64,000 nucleotides of DNA, from the NCBI GenBank assembly GCA_946807835.1, contig OX327699.1, forward strand, positions 21,316,014 to 21,380,013, read 5' to 3'. The position numbers and the translations under genes are program-made. Below the pieces are notes generated by a model. The model was not told where the DNA came from. It did not search any database and saw only the letters and a list, made by a program, of their open reading frames with translations. Source of the stretch: Ailanthus altissimus (Eukaryota > Streptophyta > Magnoliopsida > Sapindales > Simaroubaceae). Positions 47,234 to 59,709 of this stretch are shown piece by piece; position 1 is the first letter of the stretch; each line of letters starts with the position of its first letter.

Positions 47234-50200
47234 TCACAGTGAACCAAGAGAGTTGAAATGAGTCCATGCATCCTGTACGCCAGTAAATAAACTTAATGAG
47301 TCAAGCTTAAAGTCTCAATTATGCCAAGAGCAAACTTGCATTGCCATTGTAGATGTTAATAAGGCACATGGCAATGTTTCACCAGCCATCGTTTGGTGGG
47401 AAGCAGCTAATGATTCTTAACAAATAGTTGTTAACAATAGCTAAGACTTGTTGTTTCATTCCAAATTGACATATGTTATGAAGCAGACAAATCATTAAAG
47501 GACTTGTACTTTTGATCAACCAATCATCCCATGTGCATCAGTTTCTTGTAAAAGAATTAGCATGTCAAATGTCAATCAATCAAAAATATAATATGATATA
47601 AGGATCATGAAACTTCCATTTCTAAGACCATAGGAAACTTCACTCAGTCCAGATTTCAAATAAACATCGAATGGAGGGTACTTAGAAGCCACTTAAAGAA
47701 AATAAACATCTATCAATGAATTACCTGCAAAATATCGAAAACTTTTTCTGCAATGTATTTCTGTTGAGAAGTTGCACCCTTTTGCTGCAGTTTATCTGGG
47801 TGTAGGTAGAGTAAAGCTTTTTGATAAGATCTTTTCACCGCATTTCCGTCAATTATGTCAACAAGAGGAACAGTCTTCCACCCACTCTCAGTCCATAGAA
47901 TCTGCATGCATATATGGCAAACATTGAAATGAAGAAAATGCACAGAATGTGGCTCATCAGATTAAACGTTACAAGATAGATCCAGTTTCCAAGGATAAAA
48001 ATAAAATGCATTAATATGAGATAACATAGGCCTAAAATTATTTGCACACATGAAAGTGTCATGGATGGAAATTACTCAGTAAGAGGTAAGGGATCCACCG
48101 ACACCAGAAAAGAAAATGATTGCAGATATAAATTAAAGCAGACAATTTAATGGATATAAAAAGGGAGTTGAAAATCCATTTTTCTGAACGCAAGTAGCTT
48201 TCAACTTGTCACCAAGTTTAGATAATCTTCACCAAACAAGAAAGAAAGGAGTTTCCGGGAAGAAGAGGAAAGGGCTCAGAACTGTATACATCCGCATGCC
48301 ATACTCACATATTGTAGAGTTGACAGCAGTGAGCGTATGTTTCCTTCCTTTCCATTCGACCATTTTCTTATTTTAGCATCAATGACCTGCACCACTGAAG
48401 CTTCAAAATTACTGCTTCACAAGAAAATCGGAGCAACATGTTTTCTGTGCACGTATTCTATATCACCTGGATTTCTTCAGGGTCACTGCCAGCTTTTGGT
48501 AGTTTATTCTCATCTTGTATTAGTTCTTTTACCTGTCAATAAGCCCAAGAAAGCAAAGTTGTTGGCAAACACAATTATAACTAGTCCTAATACATGCAGA
48601 AAACAATGCCCTTTAAGTCAAATGTACGCAATCTAAAATGTTGAACTTATTAATATTAAAAGTCTATATGGTATGGATTAATTATTTCAAGTACTTATGT
48701 AATCATTTTCTTATATGGAAAACGACCAAATAGGTATAAGTAGGAAAGACATTGAATCATTTTCTTTTAGGATAAATGACATACCAGAACGTTTTCTTGG
48801 AAGGAATCATCTATATCTCCAACAAAAGCCTTTGAGCCACTACCTAAAGATTATGGAAAAAGTTCATAAATACATGAGTATTGTACCTCTTAGTGATCAA
48901 CTACTAAATACAAAAAGTAAGGTAGTAGAATAAGGGAGAAAAGAACAACAGAAATTGCAGAACATAGATATCCTTGTAAAGAATTAACCTTGACATGTCA
49001 ACTCACCATGTGAAACAAATCACAAGTCCATTGTTGTCTAAGGCATTAGAGACTTGATTAGCTTAAGCTATTATTTCACCATAGTTGGTGATAGGATATA
49101 CTGAAGCTGATGCAACTTGTAATTGTTAAGCTTTTATAGTTTTCACAAGTTGTTCAAGATAAGAACAAGTTTAAAATTCTATTTTACTAAGTCAAGATTC
49201 AGTTAAGAATAAGTTGGAATTAGCTTGATTCCAAGAAGTTGTTTTTGAATTCAAAATAATGTAAAAGCTGGTTTTATCGACAGTTATCTTATCTACAGCA
49301 GTATATATTTCAGAATAAGTAATGTACAATTTATGCTTGTCCTTCATCTTAGTTTCTATCCCTTTAAAACCTACAAATCTTTGTTTATTTTTATTGAGTT
49401 CTTAACATGGTATCAGAGCTGCATTGATCTTAAGGGCAGTATTTGTATAAATAAAACTAGAAAAGCCAAACCTCCATTAAAAGCCTCTAAAATCTGTTTT
49501 AAATTCTAAATTGTCTCAAGTTCTTTCACTGCTCCAACTGCACCTCCTTTTCCTTTCACAGGTGAAAATTATCATATCTGGGCAATAAAGATGAAGGCAT
49601 ATTTAAAGGCTTTTGATTTGTGGGATACAGTTGAAATAGGAAGAGAGCCTGCCCTACTGCCTCAGAATTCAACCATTGTCCAAATGAAACAGTACAGTAA
49701 GGAATGTGCAAAAAATTATAAAGCCTTGTCTGTAATACATTCCTCTGTAACTGATGCAATCTTTTCAAGGATTATGACATGTGAAGGAGCAAAACAGTCC
49801 TGGGACAAGCTCAAAGAGGAATTCTAAGGAAATGACACCACAAAATAAATTCAAGTGCTTAACTTATGGAAAGCATTTGAAGTCTTAAAAATGAAGGAGA
49901 ATGAGACTGTTAAATAATACTTAGACAAGCTTATGAAGATTGTTAATCAACTTAGACTGCTTGGGGAAGAACTGGCAGATAAGAGGATAATTCAAAAGGT
50001 TCTGGTCAGTGTGCCTGAAAGGTTTGATGCAAAAATTTCATCTTTAGAAGACTCAAAAGATCTCTCTCGGATGAACCTTACTGAGTTAGTCAATGCCTTA
50101 AAAGCTATTGAGTTCTGTTGAGCTATAAGGCTTAATGACTCAACAGAACAAGCACTTCAGGTAACACAGAGATATAGAGCTACATGAAGCAACAATGGAG

Positions 50201-53200
50201 GAAATAAGCAAGTTGGTGAAAAGAAGGGAAAAGAAAGGAAAAAAAGTGAAGAAAATAAGAATTCTGGAAAAAAGGGCAAGTTTCCACCTTGTCTTCATTG
50301 TAGAAAGAGAAGTCATTCTGAAAATTATTGCTAGTTCAAGCTTGGAGTCCAGTGCAGAGCTTGTAACCAGCTGGGGCATATTTCTAAAGTATGTAAAAAC
50401 AAGGAAAATGCACAAGCACAGCAGGCACAAGCAATTGAAGAACAAGAGAGCCTAACAGAGAACTTGTTTACTGTCACTAGCTATTCTACCAATGAAGTCA
50501 AGAAGGGGTGGCTAGTGGACAGTGACTGTTCAAGCCATATGACTTCTGAAGAAGCAAATTTCAGTGAACTGGACAGGTCTTACAAGTCTAGAGTGCAAGT
50601 GGGAAATGAAGCATAGGTGGATGTCAAAGGTAAGGGGACAGTTTCCATTAATACTCAATCAGGTACTAAAGTCATTTCTGATGTGTTATATATACCTGAT
50701 ATAAGCCAAAACCTGCTTAGTGTAGGTCAATTAATGGATAAACAATATGCATTACTATTTAAGGGAAATAAAGGCATCATTAGTGATCCCTCTGACTGTG
50801 AGCTCATGAGAGTAAAAATGCATGATAAAGTATTTCCTGTAGACTGGAAACAATATGATTTACTTGCTTTTCCTAGCCATCTAGATAGTTCTGTACCGTG
50901 GCACAAAAGACTTGGACACTTTAGTTACTTTAATCTAATGAAAATGCATGAAGATGAGCTAGTTATGAACCTGCCTTCAATTACTCATATCAATGATGCA
51001 TGTGCTAGCTGTCAATATAGTAAGCAGTGCAAATTGCCCTTTGCTGAAAGTACTTGGAGGGCATCTGAAAAGCTTCAGTTAATTCATTCTGACTTATGTG
51101 GTTCAATGAGTGTTGCATCGCTAAATGGGAGTAAATACTTTTTACTCTTCATTGATAACTACACTAGATTTTGTTGGGTGTACTTCCTTAAGTAGAAATC
51201 AGATATTTTTGCAAAATTTCAAAAATTTAAGTCCATGGTAGAGACACAAACTAGGAGTTTCATTAACATGTTCAGGACTGACAATGGGGCTGAGTACTGC
51301 TCAAATGAATTCAAGTCTTTCTGTATTAAGGCTGGAATCAAACATCAACTAACTATTCCTTACACACCTCAACAAAATGGTGTAAGTGAAAGGAAAAATA
51401 GATCAATCATAGAAATGGCCAGATGTTTATTGTTTGAGAAGAATCTGCCTAAGAATTTTTTGGCAGAAGCTATAAATACTTCTGTATACTTGCTAAATTT
51501 GTTGCCCATCAAAACCCTAAAAGATGAGAAAAGGGACAAGCTGGATCAAAAATCTGACATTGGCATCTTTGTGGGATACAACAATACATCAAAGGGGTAC
51601 AGAATCTTTAGTTTGAAAACTAAAAAAAATATTGTTAACAGGAATGTAAAATTCAATGAGCTTACACACTAAAATTGGAATGAAGCTAGAATTGATGGAA
51701 GCAACACAAAAGAACCTGATGAAGTGTCTCAAGATCAGAATTTTAGTAATTCTGTAGGAGACTCAGGTACTGAAATTCTAGTAAGATGCATCAGGACAAT
51801 TGCAGAGCTCTATGAAAGGTGTAATCTTGTTGCCTCGGAACCAACTTGTTACAATGAAGCTGCGAAGTTGAAAAACTGGGGGAATGCTATGCAGGAGGAA
51901 ATCAGTATGATTAAAAAGAATGAAACATGGAAACTTGTTGACAGGCCCTGTGGTCAGAAAGTTATAAGAGTAAAATGGGTTTATAGAACAAAAGTAAATT
52001 CTAATGGTACTGTTAATAAGCACAAAGCCAGGTTAGTTGTGAAGGGATACATGCAGCAGTCTGATTTTGATTATATTGATACTTTTGCACTAGTTGCTAG
52101 GCATGATACTATTAGGCTTCTTATAGCCCTTGTAGCCAAATTAAATTGAAAAATCTATCACTTAGATGTAAGGTCAGCCTTTTTAAATGGTGTGCTTGAA
52201 GAAGATATCTACATTGAGCAACCTGAAGGGTTCATAGCTCCAGGAACTGAAGAGAGAGTTTATAAGCTCTACAAAGTTTTATATGGATTAAAACAGGCTC
52301 CTAGAGCCTGGTATAATCGAATTGATAATTATTTACTCCAGCAAGGCTTTGTAAAAAGTGAAAATGAAGCGACACTTTATACTATGAAATCAGGAACTGA
52401 AGTGCTACTAATAGTGTCTGTGTATGTTGATGACCTATTGGTGGCAGGAGGAGTTTCAGCAAAAATAAAGAATTTTAAAGCTGAAATGGAGAAAAAGTTT
52501 GAAATGTCTGATTTGGGAAGGATGAACCATTTCCTGGGAATGGAAATTCACCAAGCTGAGGGTGGAGTCTTCATTTCCCAACAGAAGTACGCTTGGGAAC
52601 TCTTAAGAAAATTTCATCTAGAGAGAGCTAAACCAGTGGTACTCCACTTGTTTTGAATGACAAATTCAGCAAGAATGATGATGAAACTAAAATTGATGCC
52701 TTAATGTATAGAAGCATGATTGGCAGCCTATTGTATCTTTCTGCATCAAGACCTGATATTATGTATTCTGTAAGTCTACTCTCTAGGTTCATGCAATCTC
52801 CAAGTAAAATTCACCTAAGGGCAGCTAAACGAGTGTTAAGATACATCAGAGGCACCACTAACTTTGGTCTTTGGTTCAAAAGGGAACAAAGTCAGCAACT
52901 ACAGGGATTTGCAGACAGTGATTGAGCAGGTTGTGTGGATGACTCTAAGAGTACATCTGGTTATGTTTTCTTTTTTGGAAGTGGAACTTTCTCTTGGAAC
53001 TCCAAGAAACAAGAAGTTGTAGCTCAATCTTCAGCTGAAGTAGAATATATTTCTACTGCAAGTGCATTTAATCAAGCTATCTGGCTTTGGAAAATTCTTG
53101 CTAATTTAGGGTTTTAACAACATGAAGCAACAACTATTTGGATTGACAACAAGTCTATTATCTCTATTGCAAAAAATTCAGTTCAACATGGCAGAACAAA

Positions 53201-56170
53201 ACACATCAATGTCAAATTTCATGCCATCAGAGAAGCTGAAAAAATAGGAGAGATCAGACTTGTGCATTGCAGTACAAATGAGCAAAATGCTGATATAATG
53301 ACCAAAGCACTTCCAAGAGCAAAATTTGAATTCTTAAGGGACAAACTTAGAGTGTTCAAGAAAAATATTAAGGAAGAGTGTTAAGTTTTTATATTTTTCA
53401 TAAGTTATTCAAGATAAGAACAAGTTTAAAACTTTATTTTACTAAGTCAAAATTTAGTTAAGAATAAGTTGAAATTAGCTTGATTCTAAAAAATTGTTTT
53501 TGAATTCAAAATAATGTAAAAACTGGTTTTACCAACAGTTATCTTATCTACAACAGTGTATATATTTTAGAATAAGTAATGTACAATTTATGCTTGTCTT
53601 TCATCTTAGTTTCTATCCCTTTAAAACCTACAAATCTTAGTTTATTTTTATTGAGTTCTTAACAGTAATCTCGCAGCTGACATATACTAAATAAGCCTAT
53701 TTTTACCATAACAGAAGATCAAAGGTACTAACCAGTACTTGATACATCCTTCTGTCTGGAAGTCCCATTAGACATGCGGTTGGTGTTCTTTATGGCAGAC
53801 GACTGTTTCTCTGAGTATCGAAGATTTCCATTAACCTGAATGATTACAACAAACATTCATTTTTCAGACCAACCAAGACTTTTGAGTGAATAAAATAGAT
53901 TTGGCATCTGAAAGATATCGCATTGAATCATTATTAATATGTGGCTGATTGGAAACAAATTATTGAACGCTTTGTACCATGATAGGAGCATCAAGGGATG
54001 ATTTTTTCTTATGCCCACTGGACAAGTGAATCTTCTCATCTGTCCCATTCTTGCTAAAATTTGCTTCCTTCTCTGCTTTGGAACTGCCTGTATCCTTCCA
54101 TCGAGAGCTCTGACTTGATGGATCGACATTAATTTTTGATTTTGATAAACTTTCTTGGTTGAAAATTTTAACAAACTCTTTGACCTTTCCCTTAACTCCG
54201 ATTTTTCCAGGATCCCCGGAGTTCATCGGTGGACCTTGTAGGCTACCTTTACCAACTTGTGCGCTGTCCAAAGAAGCCCTCTTTCCATCTTGTTTCTTTA
54301 CGTTCTTACTAAAATCAGAAACTACAGATGATTTTTCAGTACTTTTCACTGTCCTTTCTTTTTCATTAGCCTTTTTAGTTACCTCTACATTGCCTGCACA
54401 GAATAGAAGAAAACAGAGCACTTAGTTTAAGGAGGATAAATGTAAAATATAAATATATAATCACAGGAGACAGTGCATAATTACTAATACAGTTGATATA
54501 GAACACGACTCACTTTGTTCATAATCATTATCGTAGAACAGAGAACATAGAGGTTTCAATTCAGGCTTGTGAGCTTCTTCATCAACCACAGAAGCTTCTT
54601 TCTCTAACTTGTTATGCAAACCTATCTCAGACTGAGAATGGGATTTTGTTTGTTCTCCTGTACTATATGAGGTAGTATCACCAGGATCAACTCTTTGAAC
54701 CATTGCTACTTTATCTTGAGTGCTTGTATCAGGAGTACTGTTATTTTGTTTATCATGTTCAATTGTGAAGGATTTAGTACTTGCTGATACCCCATCATTT
54801 GATGGAAGTTTAGCTTCATGCAGTGTCTCTGTAGGCAATTCTCTCTCACTTGCTATCCATCCATCAGAGCTTGTGCCTCTACCAGTATTGCTATTTTCTC
54901 TTGATCTTGAACTATTCCCTCCGCAAATAGGCATAGCTAATGGTACTCCCTTGCTTGCCCATTTGTATATTGAGAAATGAAATTGGTTGCCGTTGGCCAG
55001 AACTTCTGAACTATCTGATTCCTTTTCCAAATTGCCTCCCGTGTCTGTATCATCATGTTTAATCAAGTCTGATGGCTCTTTGCTGTTAACAGATAACTCT
55101 CGGGATAAAAGGCTTTGGCGATAAGAAGATCGGCTATCATTTCTCTCCTCTTGACCCTGGTTGAAGCAATAAGAAGGTCGGATACCATTTGAAGCACTAT
55201 CCTTGCTCTTATATGGGCTACGAGGAGCAGAACCGAACGTTGGAAGGTCCATCCCTCTTGTCAGTTTAGCAGGGAGGCTGCGAAGTAAGATGCAATTGCA
55301 GTTTGCCAATAGGAAACATGACCAACAATCAGAAATTAGAACATCTGAAACAGCTTAGATATTCAAAAGTACAATAGGCAGTAAAATGTTTATAAACATG
55401 GAGAACTAAGGAAAATTAAAGAAGCATTAATTTTGTTCTCGGTTACATGAACTAAAAATACATAAGTATGGCAAATATAGCATAAAAGGGAACTGGAGGC
55501 AATTAATTGGATAATTTTTCACTTGCCAAAGCAAATTATATTTTCATGCTCACAATTTGAGAAGTAAGAAACATTCACAATATGAAGAACCCGGGAATAG
55601 TGATGCTTAACGGGAAGTCGGACGGTTAAATTGTTATCACCATATGATTATTTTCCTAATGATTAAATGGATGTAACAGTAATTTCAAAACCTGAATTGT
55701 GCAGGCAGTGAAGTCTCAAATGGCTCGGCTTGAGGCGGTAGAGGCCGAGCAGGGCTTAAAACTCGCGAACCCGCTGGTGACGAAGAATATGGGTCCCACT
55801 CACGCTTCCTTGGAGAAGAACTCAAAGACTCGTGTCCTTTAAAAATGTCATTGAAGAAGTTCTCACTTGTATTATAAGGCATCCGATTAAGGCCTTCCTC
55901 CCCAAAGACCGGCTTCTCGCTTAGACCTGTCCAAGAATTACGAGAAGCAACAGTTCCATCATCTCCTCTAAAAGCATCGTTATCGGTAGCTTCACTGTAA
56001 CTGAATCGTATCTCATGCATTGAAGACCGCCTCGGTGGGCCACCAAACACATCGTTGAAATCAATATCCGAGTTTCTGTGTTTGGTGTTAGGAGAAAAAT
56101 GGTCGTTTACGAATGATGATTGGGGACTATAACGCAAATGAACACTTTCCCTTTGAGAAAATCGCTCCAT
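47234..56170 (-). CDS. JAC1: JAC1: J-domain, auxilin-like protein for chloroplast accumulation (9 exons)
   Basis: Exons on the minus strand: 56,170-55,692; 55,277-54,514; 54,393-53,978; 53,835-53,733; 48,843-48,785; 48,532-48,467; 48,386-48,309; 47,901-47,725; 47,272-47,234. Phases join throughout, giving 726 residues. The first ATG is in [16 protein letters not shown]; upstream codons in frame are non-ATG. The long N-terminal part (to about 600) is serine-rich and disordered, with [14 protein letters not shown] near residue 40. The C-terminal auxilin-type J domain (about 630-726) has the HPD motif at 689-691 and ends [12 protein letters not shown]. In Arabidopsis JAC1 acts downstream of phototropins in blue-light chloroplast movement. 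The intron between exons 4 and 5 is almost 5 kb because a Copia element sits in it antisense; the exons are intact. Confidence 0.92.
49124..49407 (+). repeat. 5' LTR of the intronic Copia element
   Basis: 284 bases, TG...CA ends, followed without a gap by the primer-binding site at 49,408-49,419. Confidence 0.95.
49560..53383 (+). pseudogene. Copia gag-pol, inactivated
   Basis: One long frame with about nine in-frame stops, plus a frameshift near 52,640. In order: gag (from about 49,560), two CX2CX4HX4C zinc knuckles (about 50,293-50,400), a protease-like site reading DSDCSSHM where an active enzyme has DSG (about 50,518), GAG-pre-integrase (WHKRLGH, about 50,900), integrase with its D, D, E residues ([22 protein letters not shown]), reverse transcriptase with YVDDLLVAG (about 52,422-52,448), and RNase H to the end. 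About 30 codons are missing between integrase and the region before reverse transcriptase, at about 51,525. It cannot make a working polyprotein. Confidence 0.93.
53379..53664 (+). repeat. 3' LTR of the intronic Copia element
   Basis: 286 bases, ends as the 5' LTR; preceded by a polypurine run and followed by the GTAAT duplication. Confidence 0.95.
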
Positions 56171-57858
56171 TTCAAACAACACTGATCTATTGTCACAACA
56201 AATTCACGGACACTTTTTGTAGCCAATATTTTCGAATGAAAATTAGCGGGAAATCTTGAAAGCTGGAGACGGAGTACCAACGGCTACAGAATCTTGAATG
56301 AGATAGCAGGGTGGTTCCAATGTTTCGTTGTTGATGAAACTGAGCAATTTTATTCGTGAGAAAATGTATTGAAAGAGAGAACACAGAAAAAGTGTAGTAG
56401 TCGGTTGAAGTGAGGGGGTTTGGCGAGATTTTGAAGCCACACAAGCTTGGTAGTGAGGATCTGTGTGTGGATAAGAGTAAAAAAATCCAAAAACATAATG
56501 GAAGTTCATTAGTCCATTTTGTTACGCAAGTTTTTTTTTTTTTTAATTAAATCTCATGGTGCCCGTTAATTGGAAATTTTTGTGATACTATCGTGCCGTA
56601 GGGTTCGTTTTCTGCTAGCAACAGCCTGTTATTGCCTTTTTGCTTTGGACTTAAATGGTTTCTTTTGTTTTTCTCGATAGACGTCTTGGACTCTGTTTCC
56701 TATTTGGGAAATAAGCGGGATCGGCTGATTCAGCTCCCGGGATTAATATCATGCGATCAGCAGTGCACTATAAGGTTACCGATCTTTTCATGGTTTCTCA
56801 ATTGGAGCCCACGGACAACCGCATGGAGGGGATCTCAATATTCAAGAATTCGCGCGCATATTGAACATCTGTATTCAGATCATAATGCCGAATATTTGCC
56901 CTTTAAATAAATTCGCAAAATGGTGAAAACTGGTTTTCTATAAATTGTCATCTTCAATTCCACCATTTGCGGGCAATTGATTTCGATTAAAATTAATGAA
57001 ACAAGAAAGAAAACCCCCTTGTTTTCTGATCATCAGCCTTCATTGAGAAATTGTAATTGACCAGCTACAGATTAGTCGAGACTCAAAATGGAAAAGCTAT
57101 TTAGAATTTTAAAATTTTTTAGGACTTAGAGCAACCTACACAATTCTATGTACATTCTCTCTCTTTTTTTTTTTGATATGCAATTCTATGTACATTCTTG
57201 ATGCGTTAGTTGTACGGACTATATAACAAGGAGAATTGTACACAATCACAAGAGAAGGTGTCCAACTTAGTGACTCATTAAACTGATGGAATCCAGAATA
57301 TCAGCCGTGAGTCAATAAAGCTCAAGCCATTTGATAATAAGAAAGAGCACATTACGACATTTAGACAATATATACCACGGGATGGGGGGCAGAACACATA
57401 AAGAAAAGCAATAAAAGGATATAGTTGGAGTCTCATATAATGTTAGAGTTTAGTTAGTTATGCCCCTTCCAGGATTAATACTCCTTCACCGACTGTTGTT
57501 TCATTGGATTCTTACAATCACCTCTGCCAAAAAATCCTTGACCCAAACTCCCAAAAGGTAAAAACCACATAACACATAAATGCAAATGATGGCCCCTACA
57601 TTGCAGAGAAGAGCTCTTTACCATTAAAGACAACAATACATCAATAAGTTTTGTTCAGTATAAACAATACAGAACAAAAGTATCAATGTGAAGTACCCAA
57701 GTGAAATTTTAACCAAAAACAACTGTAATACAAAGCAAAATTTGAAAGGAACAACCACAAAAGAGGAACTGAGAAGATATATCACATTGCTCTCAGAAGT
57801 AAAATCAGATTAACCTACCTGTATCCATTGAACAGTAGCAAGAACTGAACTGATGACC
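56171..57858. other. JAC1 promoter and RRA 3' region
   Basis: Holds the JAC1 5' UTR and promoter (minus strand, from 56,171 up) and the RRA 3' UTR below 57,859. A less AT-rich patch at 56,640-56,905 has a 92-codon open frame that I do not recognise. At about 57,139-57,200 a direct repeat of about 18 bases (CAATTCTATGTACATTCT) flanks a short T-rich insert. Confidence 0.45.
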
Positions 57859-59709
57859 CTACCAATCAGAACCATCGGGGAAAGAATCCAGTGCATCTTG
57901 CTTGCCATTGACGTAGTATTCTACAATTGCTTTCATTCTTGGAAATTTGTCTGGGTGGTAATTTACATGAACGACTACTGGCTTTAACTTTTTCAGTTTA
58001 TCATCTTTCCTTACTGTCTTGAAGAGGACCTTACTATTCATAAATAGATAGAAATCCATAGTTCTCTTAGCAGCATGAAGCCCATCATACCCAGGATGTG
58101 AAGGGAAAAAGAGCTCCTCATTAAAAACTGCTTGGTCCCATGAATTTGCTTGCCGAGACAGTCGATCAGCCACACGATCCAAAAGCTCGATGGAAGGAAT
58201 TGTAGGCCTTATGTAAAAGAAGCCAGAGTTGTAAACCCATATCCTCATAGTATGAGCATATCGAGCCCAGCCCATGGCTGGTTCATCAAATACATCATTA
58301 AATCCATAGGCTGTCATATTATTGTGACCATCACTCATAGACTCCACATCTGAATCCCGATAAAGAAAATCAAATGGATTCTGCAAGTAGACTATATCAA
58401 TATCTGAGAGAAGAACACTATAACCCAGCTGCAAAAATTCCCTCAAAATACGGAACTTCAATCCAGAGACAGCGTGGTTACCACCCGTCCGTGCAATAGA
58501 ATCAACACCCTCATCTGGATCTCTCTTATACACGGGAACGTCATTGGCTTTGCAGTGTTCTGCAATCTGGTCATCTAATGCTACAACTAAATAATTAGTT
58601 ATACCAACTCTCTTGATGTTGGTAAACCAGACATCTAACATTTCTTTTACATTTGAATTTGCAAGTGCAACTATAAGTTCTTTCCGAACAGCAACTTTCT
58701 CCAAAATCTTTGCCAATCTTGGGTTCACAGATTCATCAGGAACAACAGTAGGGTTAGTTCGCAAAGCCTTCACAGTTCCAAATGGCCCAGCTTTGTGCTG
58801 TTCACCCAATGCCATCACCTGCTTCTGTGCTTGATCTTTTCCTTGTTCAGCCAACCGTAGTTTTTCAGTGAGCTCCCTCACTTGCCTCTTCAACTCGGCA
58901 TTCTTCTCTGTTAGTGATGCCATATCTGACTTCATCATGTTAATCCGCTCCGATGGATCGCAAGAAGAATCGATCTAACAAACAAACACTAGGAAATGTA
59001 AGAACACACGACGATTCTATACTAAGTAACTAATGGAAATTATGGCACCAACACAAAATTTTGATGCCAAAAAGTAGTCACCAGCACATAAATAAAAACA
59101 AAGCATGTTAGAGTACCCCAGTAATGATTAAACAACTTCGATTTCATGTAACAAGAGTAAATGCATACCTTAACCCAAGGCCTACACGATTTATTAAGAA
59201 AAAAGAAATTGAATTAAGGACAATGGAAGCCACTATCACGTTAATTTATCATACACAGGTCACAGATCATGGAGATGAAACTCAAGTACACAGATATTCA
59301 TATTAATCTGCAGGCAGCTAATTACTTCTTCACTGAATTAAATCCGAGATGAATTTCCAAAGTCAACCAAAAAAAAAGTCAAAGCTCACAAGTTCGGGAA
59401 ATTTTATAAATTAAATCAGATTCAATGCCATTAAACCAATTAAGAATAAAATAACACAAATTCAATTCACAATTAAAACTAAACACGTAAGCAAACTTGA
59501 GTGATTTGAACTTGAAGGGAAAGCAAGATGTTTTTTGAAACCTGGAGATTTGACTTGACGAGCCGACGATTTTGGATAGATGGATTGGAGCTGAGGAAGC
59601 CATGGGGAAACAAGAAAGCGAAGACACAGCCGAGAAGGACTCCGATCACAAGGGCTACGGCTATTCGAGATCCGCGAATTGATTGGGCTTTTTCTTTACG
59701 ACCAGCCAT
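57859..59709 (-). CDS. RRA: RRA-type extensin arabinosyltransferase, GT77 (2 exons)
   Basis: Exon 1 is 59,709-59,542 (56 codons) and exon 2 is 58,974-57,859, joined in phase 0 across a GT-AG intron, giving 427 residues, close to the length I recall for Arabidopsis RRA1-3. These Golgi type II membrane enzymes add the second L-arabinose to hydroxyproline-linked arabinosides on extensins, which matters in root-hair and wall growth. The short basic N-terminus is followed by one transmembrane segment (about 16-34), a predicted coiled coil (about 69-115), [20 protein letters not shown], and the GT77 catalytic region with the DxD motif Asp247-Ile-Asp249 ([11 protein letters not shown]). [11 protein letters not shown] and [11 protein letters not shown] also match the family, and the end reads [13 protein letters not shown]. 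Which of RRA1, 2 or 3 it represents cannot be decided. Confidence 0.94.

Larger units (their letters stand above)
49124..53664 (+). mobile_element. Near full-length Copia retrotransposon in a JAC1 intron
   Basis: The LTRs at 49,124-49,407 and 53,379-53,664 both start TGTTAAG and end CTTAACA. The element is flanked by a perfect 5-bp duplication, GTAAT (49,119-49,123 and 53,665-53,669). The primer-binding site TGGTATCAGAGC follows the 5' LTR directly, and a purine run AAGGAAGAG precedes the 3' LTR. By eye the LTRs differ at about 20 of 285 positions, mostly C/T or G/A transitions, so the insertion is not recent. It is antisense to JAC1. Confidence 0.97.
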
